A stretch of DNA of 64,000 bases from Roseburia sp. (GTDB taxonomy: Bacteria > Bacillota_A > Clostridia > Lachnospirales > Lachnospiraceae): the NCBI GenBank assembly GCA_019411365.1, contig DXQT01000005.1:45327-109326 (forward strand), in the 5' to 3' direction. Below are positions 1 to 8,786 of this stretch, piece by piece (position 1 is the stretch's first letter; every line of letters starts with the position of its first letter). Both the position numbers and the translations under genes were made by a program. Under the pieces are notes generated by a model that was given only the letters and a program-made list of their open reading frames with translations, was not told the origin of the DNA and did not search any database.

Positions 1-15
1 CTGTTTTATGAGTGA

Positions 16-2805
16 TCATCCGCCATTTCCGTCGGAGTTGTTGTCTCCGCTGGAATTATCCGTACCACCGGTATCGGCAGGAGTATTATCAGAACTGCCT
101 CCGCCGGAATTATCTGTACCGCCGGTATCGGCAGGAGTGCTATCAGAATTATCCCCACCGGAATTATTAGCAGGCGGCTGTGTCTGCTGGGTATTGTCGG
201 CAGGAGCCTGTGTGCCGCCGGAAGTATCATTATTTACACCTGGAACTGCGGAGAAAGCAGAAGTTCCCTGGTAGGTGGAATTTCCTTCGTTGTGCATTGT
301 ACAGGTATTATTCTTAAAATCATCCGTCAGAAGATATGGAGTATCCTCTGTTCCAACCGTTCCGCCAATGACGAATACTCTGGAGGAAATGGAATCTGCC
401 GGGCAGTAACCACCGGCAAGCTGACCGGAAGCATTGCAGATATTTGCAACGATATGATGGTCACAATATTCGGTAGGCTGTGTACCTTCAGCAAAATATT
501 CGGTATAGACCTGACTGCCGCGTGGATCCGCATCACAGACACCGGCGATTGCAAGTTTTCCGGATTCTTTGCAGACCTGGGCTGTAACGATCCCGGATGG
601 TTTTGTGAAATCCTGATATTCCAGATTTTCGTGGATGCGGCTCATAACCGCTTTCCAGATTTTCTTTGGATAAGTGGTCTGACCGCCGGATTGTGGCGAG
701 TTATCATCAAATCCACCCCATACAACACAGGTATAATATGGTGTGAAGCCGGCAAACAATGCATCACGGTTTTTGGTTGTTGTACCGGATTTTCCGGCCT
801 GGGCCATAGAGCTTCCAAAGTAAGCCGGGGTACCGGTTCCCTGAGTCATAACGTCTTTCATGGCATCGGTTAAAAGCCATGCGGTAGTGTCTTTTAAGAC
901 GGTGTGTGAGACAGGTTCAGTATTGTCGATCAGTACATTTCCATCATGATCTAAAATTTTAGTGTAGAATTTTGGCTTGATGTAAGTCCCACTGTTGGCG
1001 ATCGTTGCATAAGCAGCCGTAAGCTCTAAGTTGGTAACACCATGTGTCAGACCGCCAAGTGCTAAAGTCTCATTGGAACTCTCATCCAGACCGACGGTTG
1101 TGATGCCGAAATCGCAGATATAATCATATCCGAGGGATGGACCAATCTGTGCTAACGTTTTTACGGTAACGATATTGATGGAGTTAGTGATTGCCTCACG
1201 CAGTGTTGTGAAACCGCGATAACGGTTGTCATAGTTGTTAACGGCACCACCCTGACCACTGCCGTAATTGTATGGTGCATCATCCTGAACGGAGGCAAGG
1301 GTAAGACCACCGGCATCGAGTGCCGGTGCATATGCGGCAATGATCTTAAAAGTAGATCCCGGCTGTCTTGTGGTATCTGCTGCACGGTTTAAAGTCTTGT
1401 TGGCGGTTTTGTCTCCACGTCCGCCGACTAATGCTTTGACATTTCCGGTACTCTGATCAATGATCGTAAGAGCTGCCTGCGGCTGAAGCGTGTAGGTAAC
1501 GGTTTCACTTCCATTTACGATCGTATCACCGTCTTTCATGATGTCCGTTTTGTACTGTTCAATTGCAGCAGCTGCCTCTTCTTCGGAGTTAAAGTTGATC
1601 GAAAAACTCTTGTTGGAAGACTGATAATAGGAAAGCATCGTCTGTTCACTGTAATTCGATATGGAACCGTCGGCAGAGCGGACAGATAAACGATAGGAAA
1701 ACGATACTTTCGGCGCAGTCGGATAATTGTCCAGATTATTCACTTCATCATCACAGATCGCCTGAATTTCCGGATCCTGTGTAGAGTAGATCGTAAGTCC
1801 ACCTTGATAAAGTGCTTTGTAAGCCTGCGTCTCAGTGTAGCCTTTCTGCTCCACCAGATCCTGGATGACCTGATCTGTCAGTTCATCAACAAAATAAGAA
1901 TTAATGCTGTTGGTTTCAGATTCAATGTTGACGAGCTGGATGCGGTCGTAAACATTGTCTGCAACAGCTTCATCGTATTCTTCCTGCGAGATATAACCCT
2001 GGTCTTTCATGTTGTTAAGCACTTTCATGCGGCGCTTGGAATTTTCCTGCGGATTGGTAATCGGGTTATATTTGGAAGGATTCTGGGTAATGGCGGCTAA
2101 GACTGCACATTCTGATAAAGTAAGATCAGAAACGTCTTTGCCAAAATAACGTTCCGAGGCGACACCGACACCTAAAGTATTTTGTCCGAGGTTGATCGCA
2201 TTCAGATAATTTTCCAGAATCCAGTCCTTGTCCACTACTTTTTCTAACTGCAGGGCGAGATACTGCTCCTGGAACTTTCGTTCAAACTTGTCAGCCATGG
2301 AAGATTCGCTTGTCCAACTGGTAAAGACGGTATTTTTCAAAAGCTGCTGCGTGATGGTACTGGCACCCTCCGAGAAATGAAAACCGGATGCGACACCTTT
2401 TACGCCGGCACGAATGATACCTGTTACATCGATACCGTTGTGCTCGTAAAAACGTTCGTCTTCGATGGCAACGAATGCATGCTGCAGATTCTTTGGTATC
2501 TCATCGATCGTAACGGCGCGCCGGTTAGAACCCGATGCAACCAATGTGGCAGTCTGGTTGCCATTTGCATCTAAAACCGTGGATAAGAAACCGGTAGGAG
2601 TGGCAACAATATCATCGATCGTTGGAGCTGAGGCGATGATTCCGCGAATGACTCCAACACCGGAGCAGGCGCCGATTACCATGACGGCAAATACACATAC
2701 AAGCAGCGACTTACAAAAAATCACATAAAACTTTTTGCGAATCATGGTACTTTTGGAAGTTAATTCTTTTTCGCGCTTTTGCGTACTTTTCTTTCCATAA
2801 TTCAT
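16..2805 (-). CDS. Class A penicillin-binding protein (PBP1A type)
   Basis: Bifunctional peptidoglycan synthase that polymerises glycan strands and cross-links stem peptides at the outer face of the membrane. The 929-residue protein has a basic cytoplasmic N-terminus, one membrane segment at about residues 28-52, a GT51 transglycosylase domain with the AIEDERFYEH motif (catalytic Glu near 115), and a transpeptidase domain with the SxxK serine in STFK (484-487) and a later KSGT motif. The last ~70 residues are a low-complexity Asn/Gly/Ser/Asp/Pro/Thr tail with a repeated PADTGGTDN unit, probably an extended wall-spanning tail. The gene reads toward the window edge and ends with TGA at 16-18. 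The family call is secure; the exact orthologue name is not. Confidence 0.93.
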   Translation of the reverse strand: MNYGKKSTQKREKELTSKSTMIRKKFYVIFCKSLLVCVFAVMVIGACSGVGVIRGIIASAPTIDDIVATPTGFLSTVLDANGNQTATLVASGSNRRAVTIDEIPKNLQHAFVAIEDERFYEHNGIDVTGIIRAGVKGVASGFHFSEGASTITQQLLKNTVFTSWTSESSMADKFERKFQEQYLALQLEKVVDKDWILENYLNAINLGQNTLGVGVASERYFGKDVSDLTLSECAVLAAITQNPSKYNPITNPQENSKRRMKVLNNMKDQGYISQEEYDEAVADNVYDRIQLVNIESETNSINSYFVDELTDQVIQDLVEQKGYTETQAYKALYQGGLTIYSTQDPEIQAICDDEVNNLDNYPTAPKVSFSYRLSVRSADGSISNYSEQTMLSYYQSSNKSFSINFNSEEEAAAAIEQYKTDIMKDGDTIVNGSETVTYTLQPQAALTIIDQSTGNVKALVGGRGDKTANKTLNRAADTTRQPGSTFKIIAAYAPALDAGGLTLASVQDDAPYNYGSGQGGAVNNYDNRYRGFTTLREAITNSINIVTVKTLAQIGPSLGYDYICDFGITTVGLDESSNETLALGGLTHGVTNLELTAAYATIANSGTYIKPKFYTKILDHDGNVLIDNTEPVSHTVLKDTTAWLLTDAMKDVMTQGTGTPAYFGSSMAQAGKSGTTTKNRDALFAGFTPYYTCVVWGGFDDNSPQSGGQTTYPKKIWKAVMSRIHENLEYQDFTKPSGIVTAQVCKESGKLAIAGVCDADPRGSQVYTEYFAEGTQPTEYCDHHIVANICNASGQLAGGYCPADSISSRVFVIGGTVGTEDTPYLLTDDFKNNTCTMHNEGNSTYQGTSAFSAVPGVNNDTSGGTQAPADNTQQTQPPANNSGGDNSDSTPADTGGTDNSGGGSSDNTPADTGGTDNSSGDNNSDGNGG

Positions 2806-2882
2806 GTTAGGTCTCCTTTTTTGTAATAAAAATAAGGTATGAAATTATAATCCTTTTTATAATCAAAATGAACCATCTTCAT

Positions 2883-2891
2883 ATTATAGCA
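2883..2891 (-). promoter_or_regulatory. Candidate extended -10 promoter for the PBP gene
   Basis: On the minus strand the sequence reads TGCTATAAT, a TGn-extended -10 box, about 75 bases upstream of the PBP start at 2805. No good -35 box is visible. It is the best promoter candidate in this AT-rich gap. Confidence 0.35.
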
Positions 2892-3081
2892 AAGAAATGT
2901 GTCGGAATAAAGGAAAAACTGAAAATACAGGTGTTCTTCATTTATTTTTAAGAATTGAATTTCAAAAAAAAACATGATACCATAGGAACACGCGAAGAAT
3001 CAGAGATGAAAATATACCTATTTATATGTAGAAATATCTGACTGATAAAATATAAAAAGTTTTGTGACGAGAGGAATGAGT

Positions 3082-3720
3082 ATGAAAACAGTATATTCCG
3101 GTGGAGAGGCAGAAATTGTAGAAAAAAAATCAAGATTTATTGCAACGGTGCGTCCGGTTTCTTCAGAAGAAGAAGCAGTTGCATTTATTGCAGAGATGAA
3201 AAAGAAATACTGGGATGCCAGACATAACTGCTCTGCTTTTGTCATTGGAGACAGACAGGAGATGAGCCGCTGCTCGGATGACGGGGAACCGGCACAGACA
3301 GCGGGAAGACCGATGCTTGATGTATTGCTGCGGGAAGATATCCACAATGTGGCTGTGGTCGTCACAAGATATTTTGGCGGAGTACTCCTTGGAACAGGCG
3401 GACTTGTGCGTGCATATCAGAAATCAGTCCAGGAAGGGCTTGCGGCAAGCGTCATTATTGATAAAAAGGAAGGACGCAGACTGTCAGTGGGAACCGATTA
3501 TACCGGACTTGGGAAATTACAGTATCTGGTTGCACAAAACGGGCTGACACTCATCGACACCGTTTATACCGAAAAAGTGGAGCTGCTTCTCATGGTTCCA
3601 TCTGAGATGCAGGAGCAGACCGAAAAAGAAATTATCGAGGCAACCAATGGAAAAGCTGATATTTCCTGGGGTGAAATGGTATTATATGCAATGGTTGAAG
3701 GAAAATTGCAAATTTTTTAA
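3082..3720 (+). CDS. YigZ/IMPACT family protein
   Basis: A 212-residue member of the UPF0029/IMPACT family (E. coli YigZ, B. subtilis YvyE), whose molecular role is poorly defined; eukaryotic relatives modulate translation-control kinases. The family signature DGEPAQTAGRPML lies in the N-terminal IMPACT domain, followed by a second ferredoxin-like domain (DUF1949 position). Candidate starts are GTG 3064, ATG 3076 and ATG 3082. I chose 3082 because AGAGGA sits at 3070-3075 at proper spacing and MKTVYSGG matches the usual family N-terminus. It is a single-gene unit before the tRNA. Confidence 0.85.
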   Translation: MKTVYSGGEAEIVEKKSRFIATVRPVSSEEEAVAFIAEMKKKYWDARHNCSAFVIGDRQEMSRCSDDGEPAQTAGRPMLDVLLREDIHNVAVVVTRYFGGVLLGTGGLVRAYQKSVQEGLAASVIIDKKEGRRLSVGTDYTGLGKLQYLVAQNGLTLIDTVYTEKVELLLMVPSEMQEQTEKEIIEATNGKADISWGEMVLYAMVEGKLQIF

Positions 3721-3738
3721 AATTTTTTCAAAAAACAG

Positions 3739-3767
3739 TTGACATTTTTATTTCACTCATATATAAT
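3739..3767 (+). promoter_or_regulatory. Sigma-A promoter for tRNA-Gln
   Basis: A consensus TTGACA (3739-3744) and TATAAT (3762-3767) are separated by exactly 17 bases. The promoter lies about 45 bases upstream of the tRNA. Both boxes match sigma-70 consensus perfectly, as expected for a strongly expressed stable RNA. Confidence 0.85.
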
Positions 3768-3811
3768 AGCTATTGTTGACGGCGTGAAACGCTGAAAACA
3801 AAATAACACAA

Positions 3812-3883
3812 AGGGCTATCGCCAAACGGTAAGGCAACGGACTCTGACTCCGTCATTTCAAGGTTCGAATCCTTGTAGCCCTG
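3812..3883 (+). tRNA. tRNA-Gln (anticodon CTG)
   Basis: A 72-base cloverleaf. The acceptor stem AGGGCTA pairs with TAGCCCT through seven Watson-Crick pairs, leaving discriminator G at 3883. The D-arm contains AACGGTAAGG, the anticodon loop reads CTCTGAC (anticodon CTG, decoding CAG), and the T-loop is GGTTCGAATCC. CCA is not encoded. A consensus promoter precedes it and a terminator follows. Confidence 0.95.
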
Positions 3884-3891
3884 CTAATGAG

Positions 3892-3926
3892 ACCTCAGCA
3901 GTGAGAATTGCTGAGGTTATTTTTTT
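3892..3926 (+). terminator. Rho-independent terminator after tRNA-Gln
   Basis: ACCTCAGCA pairs with TGCTGAGGT over 9 bp with an 8-base loop, followed by an AT-rich run ending in six T residues. Confidence 0.88.
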
Positions 3927-4072
3927 GACCGGGGAGGCGCAACAGCCAGTGGTCACAGACAGAAAATTTCGAATATCCCTACCATAACTCAGAAAAATGT
4001 GGTAGCATAACAAAAGAACAAAAACAGTAAAGCAGTTATGGACGTTTCAAATACCAGGAATCGAGGCATCGT

Positions 4073-4816
4073 ATGTATAGTTTTAGCAACCGTGTGCGTT
4101 ACAGTGAAGTAAATAGTGAAAAGGAACTGACGTTACCGTCATTATTGGATTATCTGCAGGATTGTTGTACGTTTGAGTCAGAGGATTTTGGAGTAGGTGT
4201 GGATTATCTTGCAAAAGAACAGGTGGCATGGATCTTATCTTCCTGGGAAATCAAAGTTTACCGATATCCGCAGATGGGACAGCATATTAAGGTCAGTACA
4301 TGGCCGTATGCATTCCGTGGATTTTATGGGTACCGGAACTTCCGCATTGAGGGAGAAGATGGAGAAATATTTGCAGAGGCAAACTCGGTGTGGGTATTTA
4401 TGGACACTGAGAAAATGCGCCCGGCACGGGTATCGGAACGGATGCAAGAAGTTTATATACCGGAGATCAGGGATGAAATACCGGGAGAATGGGCAGATCG
4501 TAAGATCAGTTTACCGGATGAGGCAGTGCAAAAAAGTGTCGAAAAGGAACCGGTACGTGTTTCCCGTTTTTACATTGATACAAACCATCATATGAATAAT
4601 GGAAAATACATTCTGGTGGCGGAGGAATATCTGCCGGAACAGGTTTTTGTCTGTGGACTTCGTGCGGAGTATCGTAAAGCTGCAATGTTAGGAGATATGC
4701 TGTATCCGGTTGTCACGATGGAAGAAAAACAGATTACAGTTACTTTGGCAGATGAAAAAGGGGCGTCATATGCCATTATCTGCTTTCAGATTCAGAAAAA
4801 AGAAAGGCAATCATAA
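4073..4816 (+). CDS. Acyl-ACP thioesterase (FatA/FatB-type)
   Basis: Hydrolyses acyl-ACP to free fatty acid and ACP in the cytoplasm. The 247-residue protein is the length of bacterial double-hotdog thioesterases. The N-terminal hotdog begins with NRVRYSEVNSEKELTL, and the second half holds the DTNHHMNNGKYI motif, which matches the Asp-Asn-His active-site signature (D-x-N-x-H-x-NN-x-KY) of the family. The start ATG 4073 has only a weak AGGAA-like ribosome site. It is followed after 2 bases by the S1-domain gene, so the two are probably cotranscribed. Confidence 0.87.
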   Translation: MYSFSNRVRYSEVNSEKELTLPSLLDYLQDCCTFESEDFGVGVDYLAKEQVAWILSSWEIKVYRYPQMGQHIKVSTWPYAFRGFYGYRNFRIEGEDGEIFAEANSVWVFMDTEKMRPARVSERMQEVYIPEIRDEIPGEWADRKISLPDEAVQKSVEKEPVRVSRFYIDTNHHMNNGKYILVAEEYLPEQVFVCGLRAEYRKAAMLGDMLYPVVTMEEKQITVTLADEKGASYAIICFQIQKKERQS

Positions 4817-4818
4817 AA

Positions 4819-5655
4819 ATGCGATTAGGTGAATATCAGAAACTTGTTGTGATAAAAAAAGTAGAATTTGGCGTTTATCTCGCAGAGCGCATGGAGGATG
4901 AAACCCGCGTGTTACTGCCGGAAAAACAGGTGCCGGAAGGAACGAAGATAGGGGATGAACTCCGGGTGTTTCTCTATAAGGATTCTAAGGACCGGCTCAT
5001 TGCGACGACAAACACACCGAAGCTGACATTGGGAGGTCTTGCGGTGCTGACTGTAAAAGAGGTTGGAAAGATCGGTGCATTTCTTGACTGGGGACTGGAA
5101 AAAGATCTGTTTCTTCCATATAAAGAGATGACGGTTAAGGTTCAGCCGGAGGATGAAGTCTTAGTGACATTATATATTGACAAGAGCAGACGTCTGTGTG
5201 CAAGCATGAAGCATTTGTATGATCTTCTGTCATTAGAATCACCATATCATACAGGTGATATTGTCAATGGCCGTGTCTATGAGTTCAGTGATAATTTTGG
5301 AACATTTGTAGCAGTGGACGATCAGTACTCTGCGATGCTGCCGGCTTTCGAAGATCACAGTATGCTGCGTATCGGTGATGTCATTGAGGCGACTGTGACC
5401 AATGTAAAACCGGACGGAAAGTTAGATATTACTATGCGCCAGAAAGCATATCTTCAGATGGACGCAGATGCCGAAAAGGTAATGCAGGTTATTGAGGAAT
5501 TTGCGGGCGTGCTTCCGTTTACAGACAAATCTTCCCCGGAAGTCATCAAAAGGGAGACCGGACTCAGCAAAAATGCATTTAAGAGAGCGGTTGGAAGACT
5601 TTATAAAGAGCGCAGGATTGAGATCAATGAAAAATCGATCCGTAAAATTGATTAA
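4819..5655 (+). CDS. CvfB-like S1 RNA-binding protein
   Basis: A 278-residue cytoplasmic RNA-binding protein of the CvfB/YitL family, linked to virulence or translation control in Firmicutes. The layout fits CvfB: tandem S1-like beta barrels (a KEVGKIGAFLDWGLEKDLFLPYKEM segment near residue 75-98 and a VYEFSDNFGTFVAV segment in a later barrel), then a C-terminal winged helix (VIKRETGLSKNAFKRAVGRL). It starts 2 bases after the thioesterase stop, so it sits in the same transcript. Confidence 0.85.
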   Translation: MRLGEYQKLVVIKKVEFGVYLAERMEDETRVLLPEKQVPEGTKIGDELRVFLYKDSKDRLIATTNTPKLTLGGLAVLTVKEVGKIGAFLDWGLEKDLFLPYKEMTVKVQPEDEVLVTLYIDKSRRLCASMKHLYDLLSLESPYHTGDIVNGRVYEFSDNFGTFVAVDDQYSAMLPAFEDHSMLRIGDVIEATVTNVKPDGKLDITMRQKAYLQMDADAEKVMQVIEEFAGVLPFTDKSSPEVIKRETGLSKNAFKRAVGRLYKERRIEINEKSIRKID

Positions 5656-5708
5656 TTCAAAAGCATATGCTATGATAGGAAAAAATTGACAGAAAGAAGG
5701 AGAATCTT

Positions 5709-6083
5709 ATGAAAAAAGTCATCAGCACAGACAAGGCTCCGGCAGCAATCGGACCTTATTCACAGGCAATCGAAGTAAACGGAATGGTTTATACATCAGG
5801 TATTATTCCGGTCGTACCGGAAACCGGTGAGATCCCGGAAGGTTCTGTGGCACAGGCAAAACAGGCACTGACTAACCTTTCAAACCTGTTAGAAGCAGCT
5901 GGAACCAGTATGGCAAACGTTGTTAAAACAACTGTATTTATCAAAGAGATGAACGACTTCGGGGCAATCAATGAAGTATATGCAACATTTTTTGACGGAG
6001 CATTTCCATCCAGAAGCTGTGTGGAAGTTGCACGCCTGCCAAAAGATGTCATGCTTGAGATCGAAGCTATCGCTGTAAAATAA
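5709..6083 (+). CDS. ridA: RidA family enamine/imine deaminase
   Basis: Reactive-intermediate deaminase that hydrolyses 2-aminoacrylate and related enamines made by PLP enzymes. The 124-residue length is normal for the family. The hallmarks are IGPYSQAI near the N-terminus and the C-terminal signature RSCVEVARLPKDVMLEIEAIAV, which includes the substrate-binding Arg. A good ribosome site (AGAAGGAG) precedes ATG 5709. The gene ends 55 bases before a strong terminator. Confidence 0.93.
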   Translation: MKKVISTDKAPAAIGPYSQAIEVNGMVYTSGIIPVVPETGEIPEGSVAQAKQALTNLSNLLEAAGTSMANVVKTTVFIKEMNDFGAINEVYATFFDGAFPSRSCVEVARLPKDVMLEIEAIAVK

Positions 6084-6137
6084 AAAGCAATGGATTACAC
6101 GTTGTGTAAGCAGATCTGTTACCATAGGTTAACATGA

Positions 6138-6185
6138 AAAATCCCGGTACAAATGGATATGTTTCCATCTGTATCGGGATTTTTC
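6138..6185 (+). terminator. Terminator after ridA
   Basis: A long hairpin in which AATCCCGGTACAAATGGA pairs imperfectly with TCCATCTGTATCGGGATT, ending in TTTTT. It closes the thioesterase-S1-ridA unit. Confidence 0.85.
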
Positions 6186-6227
6186 CTATTTTGCCGGCAC
6201 AACATATAATCCGTGAATATATATTGT

Positions 6228-6440
6228 TTAAATGTAGACGTCAATATTTCCGCCAAGTCCCGGTGTTACGGAACGTTCCATCATCTGAACCATAGCGGTG
6301 CCCATCTCCTGTGTCATATCAAGCTGCTGACTTAATAATTCGGTTGAAACGGCATAGGAAAGACTGGTCTGGCTGACGGAAGAACCTGCGTCGTAGGACT
6401 GTAATGCACTAAGTGCCGGTGTCATACCTGAAATATCCAT
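6228..6440 (-). CDS. YjfB-like putative motility protein
   Basis: A 70-residue acidic, Ser/Gln/Met-rich helical protein. The N-terminus MDISGMTPALS, the central VSTELLSQQLDMTQEMG and the MVQMMERSV segment match the YjfB family, often annotated as putative motility proteins in flagellated Firmicutes; no activity is established. The ribosome site on the minus strand is CAGGAGGTG immediately upstream of ATG 6440. It is convergent with ridA and divergent from the NlpC/P60 gene. Confidence 0.75.
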   Translation of the reverse strand: MDISGMTPALSALQSYDAGSSVSQTSLSYAVSTELLSQQLDMTQEMGTAMVQMMERSVTPGLGGNIDVYI

Positions 6441-6640
6441 GCTGCACCTCCTGAAAACTTAATTGTGACCTTATTATGACAATAATCAACATAAAAAACA
6501 AGCTTTTTATGAGAAAAGACAATGATTTTCCGGAAAAAAACACTGTTTTTCCTGGAAATATGATGATTTTTCGCTGTTTTATTTGAAAAATTGAATAAAA
6601 AGGAATGTAATATTTTAGTAAAATTCACGATGAATACAGG

Positions 6641-6669
6641 TTGACATGGAAATATGCCTTTGTTATAAT
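6641..6669 (+). promoter_or_regulatory. Promoter of the NlpC/P60 gene
   Basis: TTGACA (6641-6646) and TATAAT (6664-6669) are spaced by 17 bases, about 100 bases upstream of ATG 6773. Both boxes are perfect matches. Confidence 0.82.
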
Positions 6670-6703
6670 AATCGTGTAATAAATGTAACAAATTCGTAAC
6701 AAA

Positions 6704-6735
6704 CAATAAAAACAGTGTTAAGCTGTTTTTTATTG
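6704..6735 (+). promoter_or_regulatory. AT-rich hairpin in the NlpC/P60 leader
   Basis: CAATAAAAACAG (6704-6715) can pair with CTGTTTTTTATTG (6723-6735) in the transcribed leader. It may act as a weak attenuator or stabilising hairpin. No c-di-AMP riboswitch core was recognised here. Confidence 0.35.
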
Positions 6736-6772
6736 TGGAAAACATGAGAACTCAGTTGGAGGCTTTTCGTAA

Positions 6773-7969
6773 ATGAAGAAGAGAATGGTAAGAATTACAG
6801 GCTGTCTTTTAGCAGGAGCGTTATCCATTGGCAGTTTTGGATTAAATACATATGCAGCTCCGGTCGCAGGCGTTTCAAGTGTGACTGCAGTTGAGATCGC
6901 AGAGGGACAGACTCCGGCAGCAGGTGTTTCACAGGCACTGGCACAGTGTCTTGCGGACAGCAATGATGCAGCAGCCCAGAAGGCAGCAGAGCAGGCAGAG
7001 CAGGTCAGTGAGAATGATACACCGGTTGTTGCTTCGGAATATACAGATATTGCAATCGCGCAGGTAGATAATTATGTAAATGTTCGTTCAGAACCAAATA
7101 CGGACAGCGAGGTACTTGGAAAGCTGTATAACAATTCCGCAGGAACAATCCTTGAAACAACTGACAATGGTTGGTATCGTATCAAGTCCGGTAATGTTGA
7201 CGGATATGTAAAATGTGAATATGTAGTACCAAATGATGAAGAACTGGCAAAAAGAGTCAGCACAAAATATGCTAAAGTTAATACCACAACACTTCATGTA
7301 AGAACAGAGCCGTCTACAGATGCAAGCATTCTGACACAGGTACCGGTTGGTGATGATCTGGTTGTTATTGATGATGAATCTGTAGAAGACTGGGCTAAGG
7401 TAACAACAGAAGAGGGTGACGGCTGGGTACATAAAGATTATGTAGATTTCAACATTGAGTTTGTACAGGCAGAGTCGAAGGAAGAAGAAAAAGCAAGACT
7501 TGCAAAAGAAGAGGCAGAGCGTGAGGCAGCTGATGCAGCAGCAAATGCAGCAAGAAAGAAAGCTGACAGGAAGTCATCTTCTTCAAAGAGCTCCGGAAGT
7601 TCAAAGAGTTATGCGTCAGCAGGAAGCTCAAATGGACAGGCAGTTGCAAGTTATGCATCACAGTTTATCGGTAATCCTTATGTATACGGTGGAACCAGTC
7701 TGACAAACGGGGCAGACTGCTCCGGTTTCGTTATGAGTGTATATGCAGCATTTGGCGTAGGACTTCCACATTCTTCCAGCGCATTAAGAGGTGTTGGATA
7801 CGAGGTAAGTCTTTCTAATGCACAGCCGGGAGATATTGTATGCTACAGTGGTCACGTTGCTATTTATGTCGGTGGCGGCACGATCGTTCATGCAAGTACA
7901 CCGTCTAGCGGTATCAAGTTCTCTAATGTAAATTACAGAAGTCCGATCTGTGTAAGAAGAATTTTCTAA
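6773..7969 (+). CDS. Secreted SH3-domain NlpC/P60 endopeptidase
   Basis: Exported peptidoglycan hydrolase that cleaves stem peptides. The 398-residue protein has a signal peptide (basic MKKRMVR, hydrophobic core, AYAAP-like cleavage near residue 28-30). Two SH3b domains (about 85-140 and 160-215, each with VRxEPxTD) bind the wall. A charged Ala/Glu/Lys linker and a Ser/Lys-rich segment follow, then a C-terminal NlpC/P60 domain. Its catalytic Cys lies in NGADCSGFVMS, and the catalytic His in GHVAIYVGGG. The gene has its own promoter and terminator and is probably monocistronic. Confidence 0.92.
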   Translation: MKKRMVRITGCLLAGALSIGSFGLNTYAAPVAGVSSVTAVEIAEGQTPAAGVSQALAQCLADSNDAAAQKAAEQAEQVSENDTPVVASEYTDIAIAQVDNYVNVRSEPNTDSEVLGKLYNNSAGTILETTDNGWYRIKSGNVDGYVKCEYVVPNDEELAKRVSTKYAKVNTTTLHVRTEPSTDASILTQVPVGDDLVVIDDESVEDWAKVTTEEGDGWVHKDYVDFNIEFVQAESKEEEKARLAKEEAEREAADAAANAARKKADRKSSSSKSSGSSKSYASAGSSNGQAVASYASQFIGNPYVYGGTSLTNGADCSGFVMSVYAAFGVGLPHSSSALRGVGYEVSLSNAQPGDIVCYSGHVAIYVGGGTIVHASTPSSGIKFSNVNYRSPICVRRIF

Positions 7970-7984
7970 TTCATAAATATGAAG

Positions 7985-8020
7985 AATAGCTATTGTCTTA
8001 GGACGATAGCTATTTTTTTT
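7985..8020 (+). terminator. Terminator after the NlpC/P60 gene
   Basis: AATAGCTATTGTC pairs with GACGATAGCTATT (one G-T pair), followed by eight T residues. Confidence 0.9.
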
Positions 8021-8141
8021 CACTCATAGCCTCAAAAGCAGTCTCTGTCCTGTGAATTAAAAAGGTTTTTTTGTTCTTTGCAGAATATACAACATGCACA
8101 AAATATCGGGGCACAAAAAAGTAATAAACAAAGAAGAAAAG

Positions 8142-8325
8142 TTATCCCAAAAGTTGTCCACTGCTAAAATGCACTTAAAACGTGGAAAAATAAAGTTATA
8201 CACGAAGTTATCCACGTTATCCACATTTTTTATCCCCAAAAGAGTGGTTTACATAGTAAAAAAACCGAATGTTTGTTTTGTGTAGAAATCATAAAGTTTG
8301 CAATAAAATGAAAAACTGTGGAAAA
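8142..8325. other. Cluster of DnaA-box-like 9-mers
   Basis: A gene-free AT-rich stretch holds a perfect TTATCCACA at 8217-8225, with TTATCCACG at 8208-8216 directly abutting, TTATACACG at 8196-8204, and looser matches at 8142 (TTATCCCAA), 8154 (TTGTCCACT) and 8230 (TTATCCCCA). On the other strand, CGTGGAAAA at 8181 and TGTGGAAAA at 8317 read as TTTTCCACG and TTTTCCACA. The DnaA consensus is TTATNCACA. No dnaA or dnaN gene is in the window, so this is more likely a DnaA-titrating or regulatory cluster than the main origin. Confidence 0.55.
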
Positions 8326-8425
8326 CATATTGACATTTCAAATATGAAAAAAGATGAAAACATTAAGGAAAATGTCTGACAATTCAGAAAAGATATCTAA
8401 AAAAAGGAAAATGTAAAAATAGAGG

Positions 8426-8453
8426 TTGACATTTCAAAAAAGAGTGTTAAACT
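8426..8453 (+). promoter_or_regulatory. Candidate promoter for the T-box/cstA transcript
   Basis: TTGACA at 8426-8431 is followed after 16 bases by TAAACT at 8448-8453. The boxes sit just upstream of the T-box leader. The -35 is perfect and the -10 is moderate. Confidence 0.5.
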
Positions 8454-8464
8454 ATGTGGCATAC

Positions 8465-8786
8465 AGATAAATAGAACAAATGCAGTGAACAGAATACCGT
8501 TATTGGAAGGCAATGCATCACAGAGAGTCATTGGCAGGTGGAAAATGACATGCATCTTTTGATAATATCCTCTGCGAGCAGTACGCTGAAAGCCATGAGG
8601 TCAGTAAGCGGCACCGGAACTCTCCCGTTACAGAGAGACCTGTTAGGGATATTTGTACAAAGACAAGTGGACAGATATATGACGGGGCAGAGAGGTCATG
8701 GAAACATGGCAAGAAAAGTGGTATCACGGAAGTACAGGCTTTCGTCTTTTGGATGTGTGAACATCAGAAAGACGAAAGCTTTTTTT
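8465..8786 (+). promoter_or_regulatory. T-box leader upstream of cstA
   Basis: A roughly 320-base leader with T-box hallmarks. The stem I distal part contains CAGAGAGTC, GGCAGGTGGAAAATGAC (AG-bulge and GGTGGAA loop type). The T-box sequence AAGTGGTATCACGG lies at 8717-8729, followed by a terminator hairpin (GCTTTCGTCTTT with AAAGACGAAAGC, 12 bp, seven Ts). T-boxes sense uncharged tRNA and switch off this terminator. The likely specifier loop reads CTTTTG at 8556-8561, so Leu or Phe codons are possible, but I cannot fix the codon. An 85-codon frame across this stretch is not a gene. Confidence 0.62.
8738..8786 (+). terminator. T-box terminator
   Basis: A perfect 12-bp stem (8738-8749 with 8768-8779) is followed by TTTTTTT at 8780-8786. 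It is mutually exclusive with the T-box antiterminator, whose bulge sequence TGGT begins at 8719. Confidence 0.75.

Noticed and set aside
292..873. A 193-codon frame opposite the PBP gene
   Set aside because: It is antisense to a clearly recognised penicillin-binding protein and has no family features or ribosome site.
6670..6772. Cyclic di-AMP riboswitch before the NlpC/P60 gene
   Set aside because: Such riboswitches often precede these hydrolase genes, but the leader is only about 100 bases long and lacks the recognisable core.
8142..8325. Main chromosomal origin oriC
   Set aside because: The DnaA-box cluster is real, but no dnaA, dnaN, rpmH or gyrase genes flank it; only whole-chromosome skew could support an origin.
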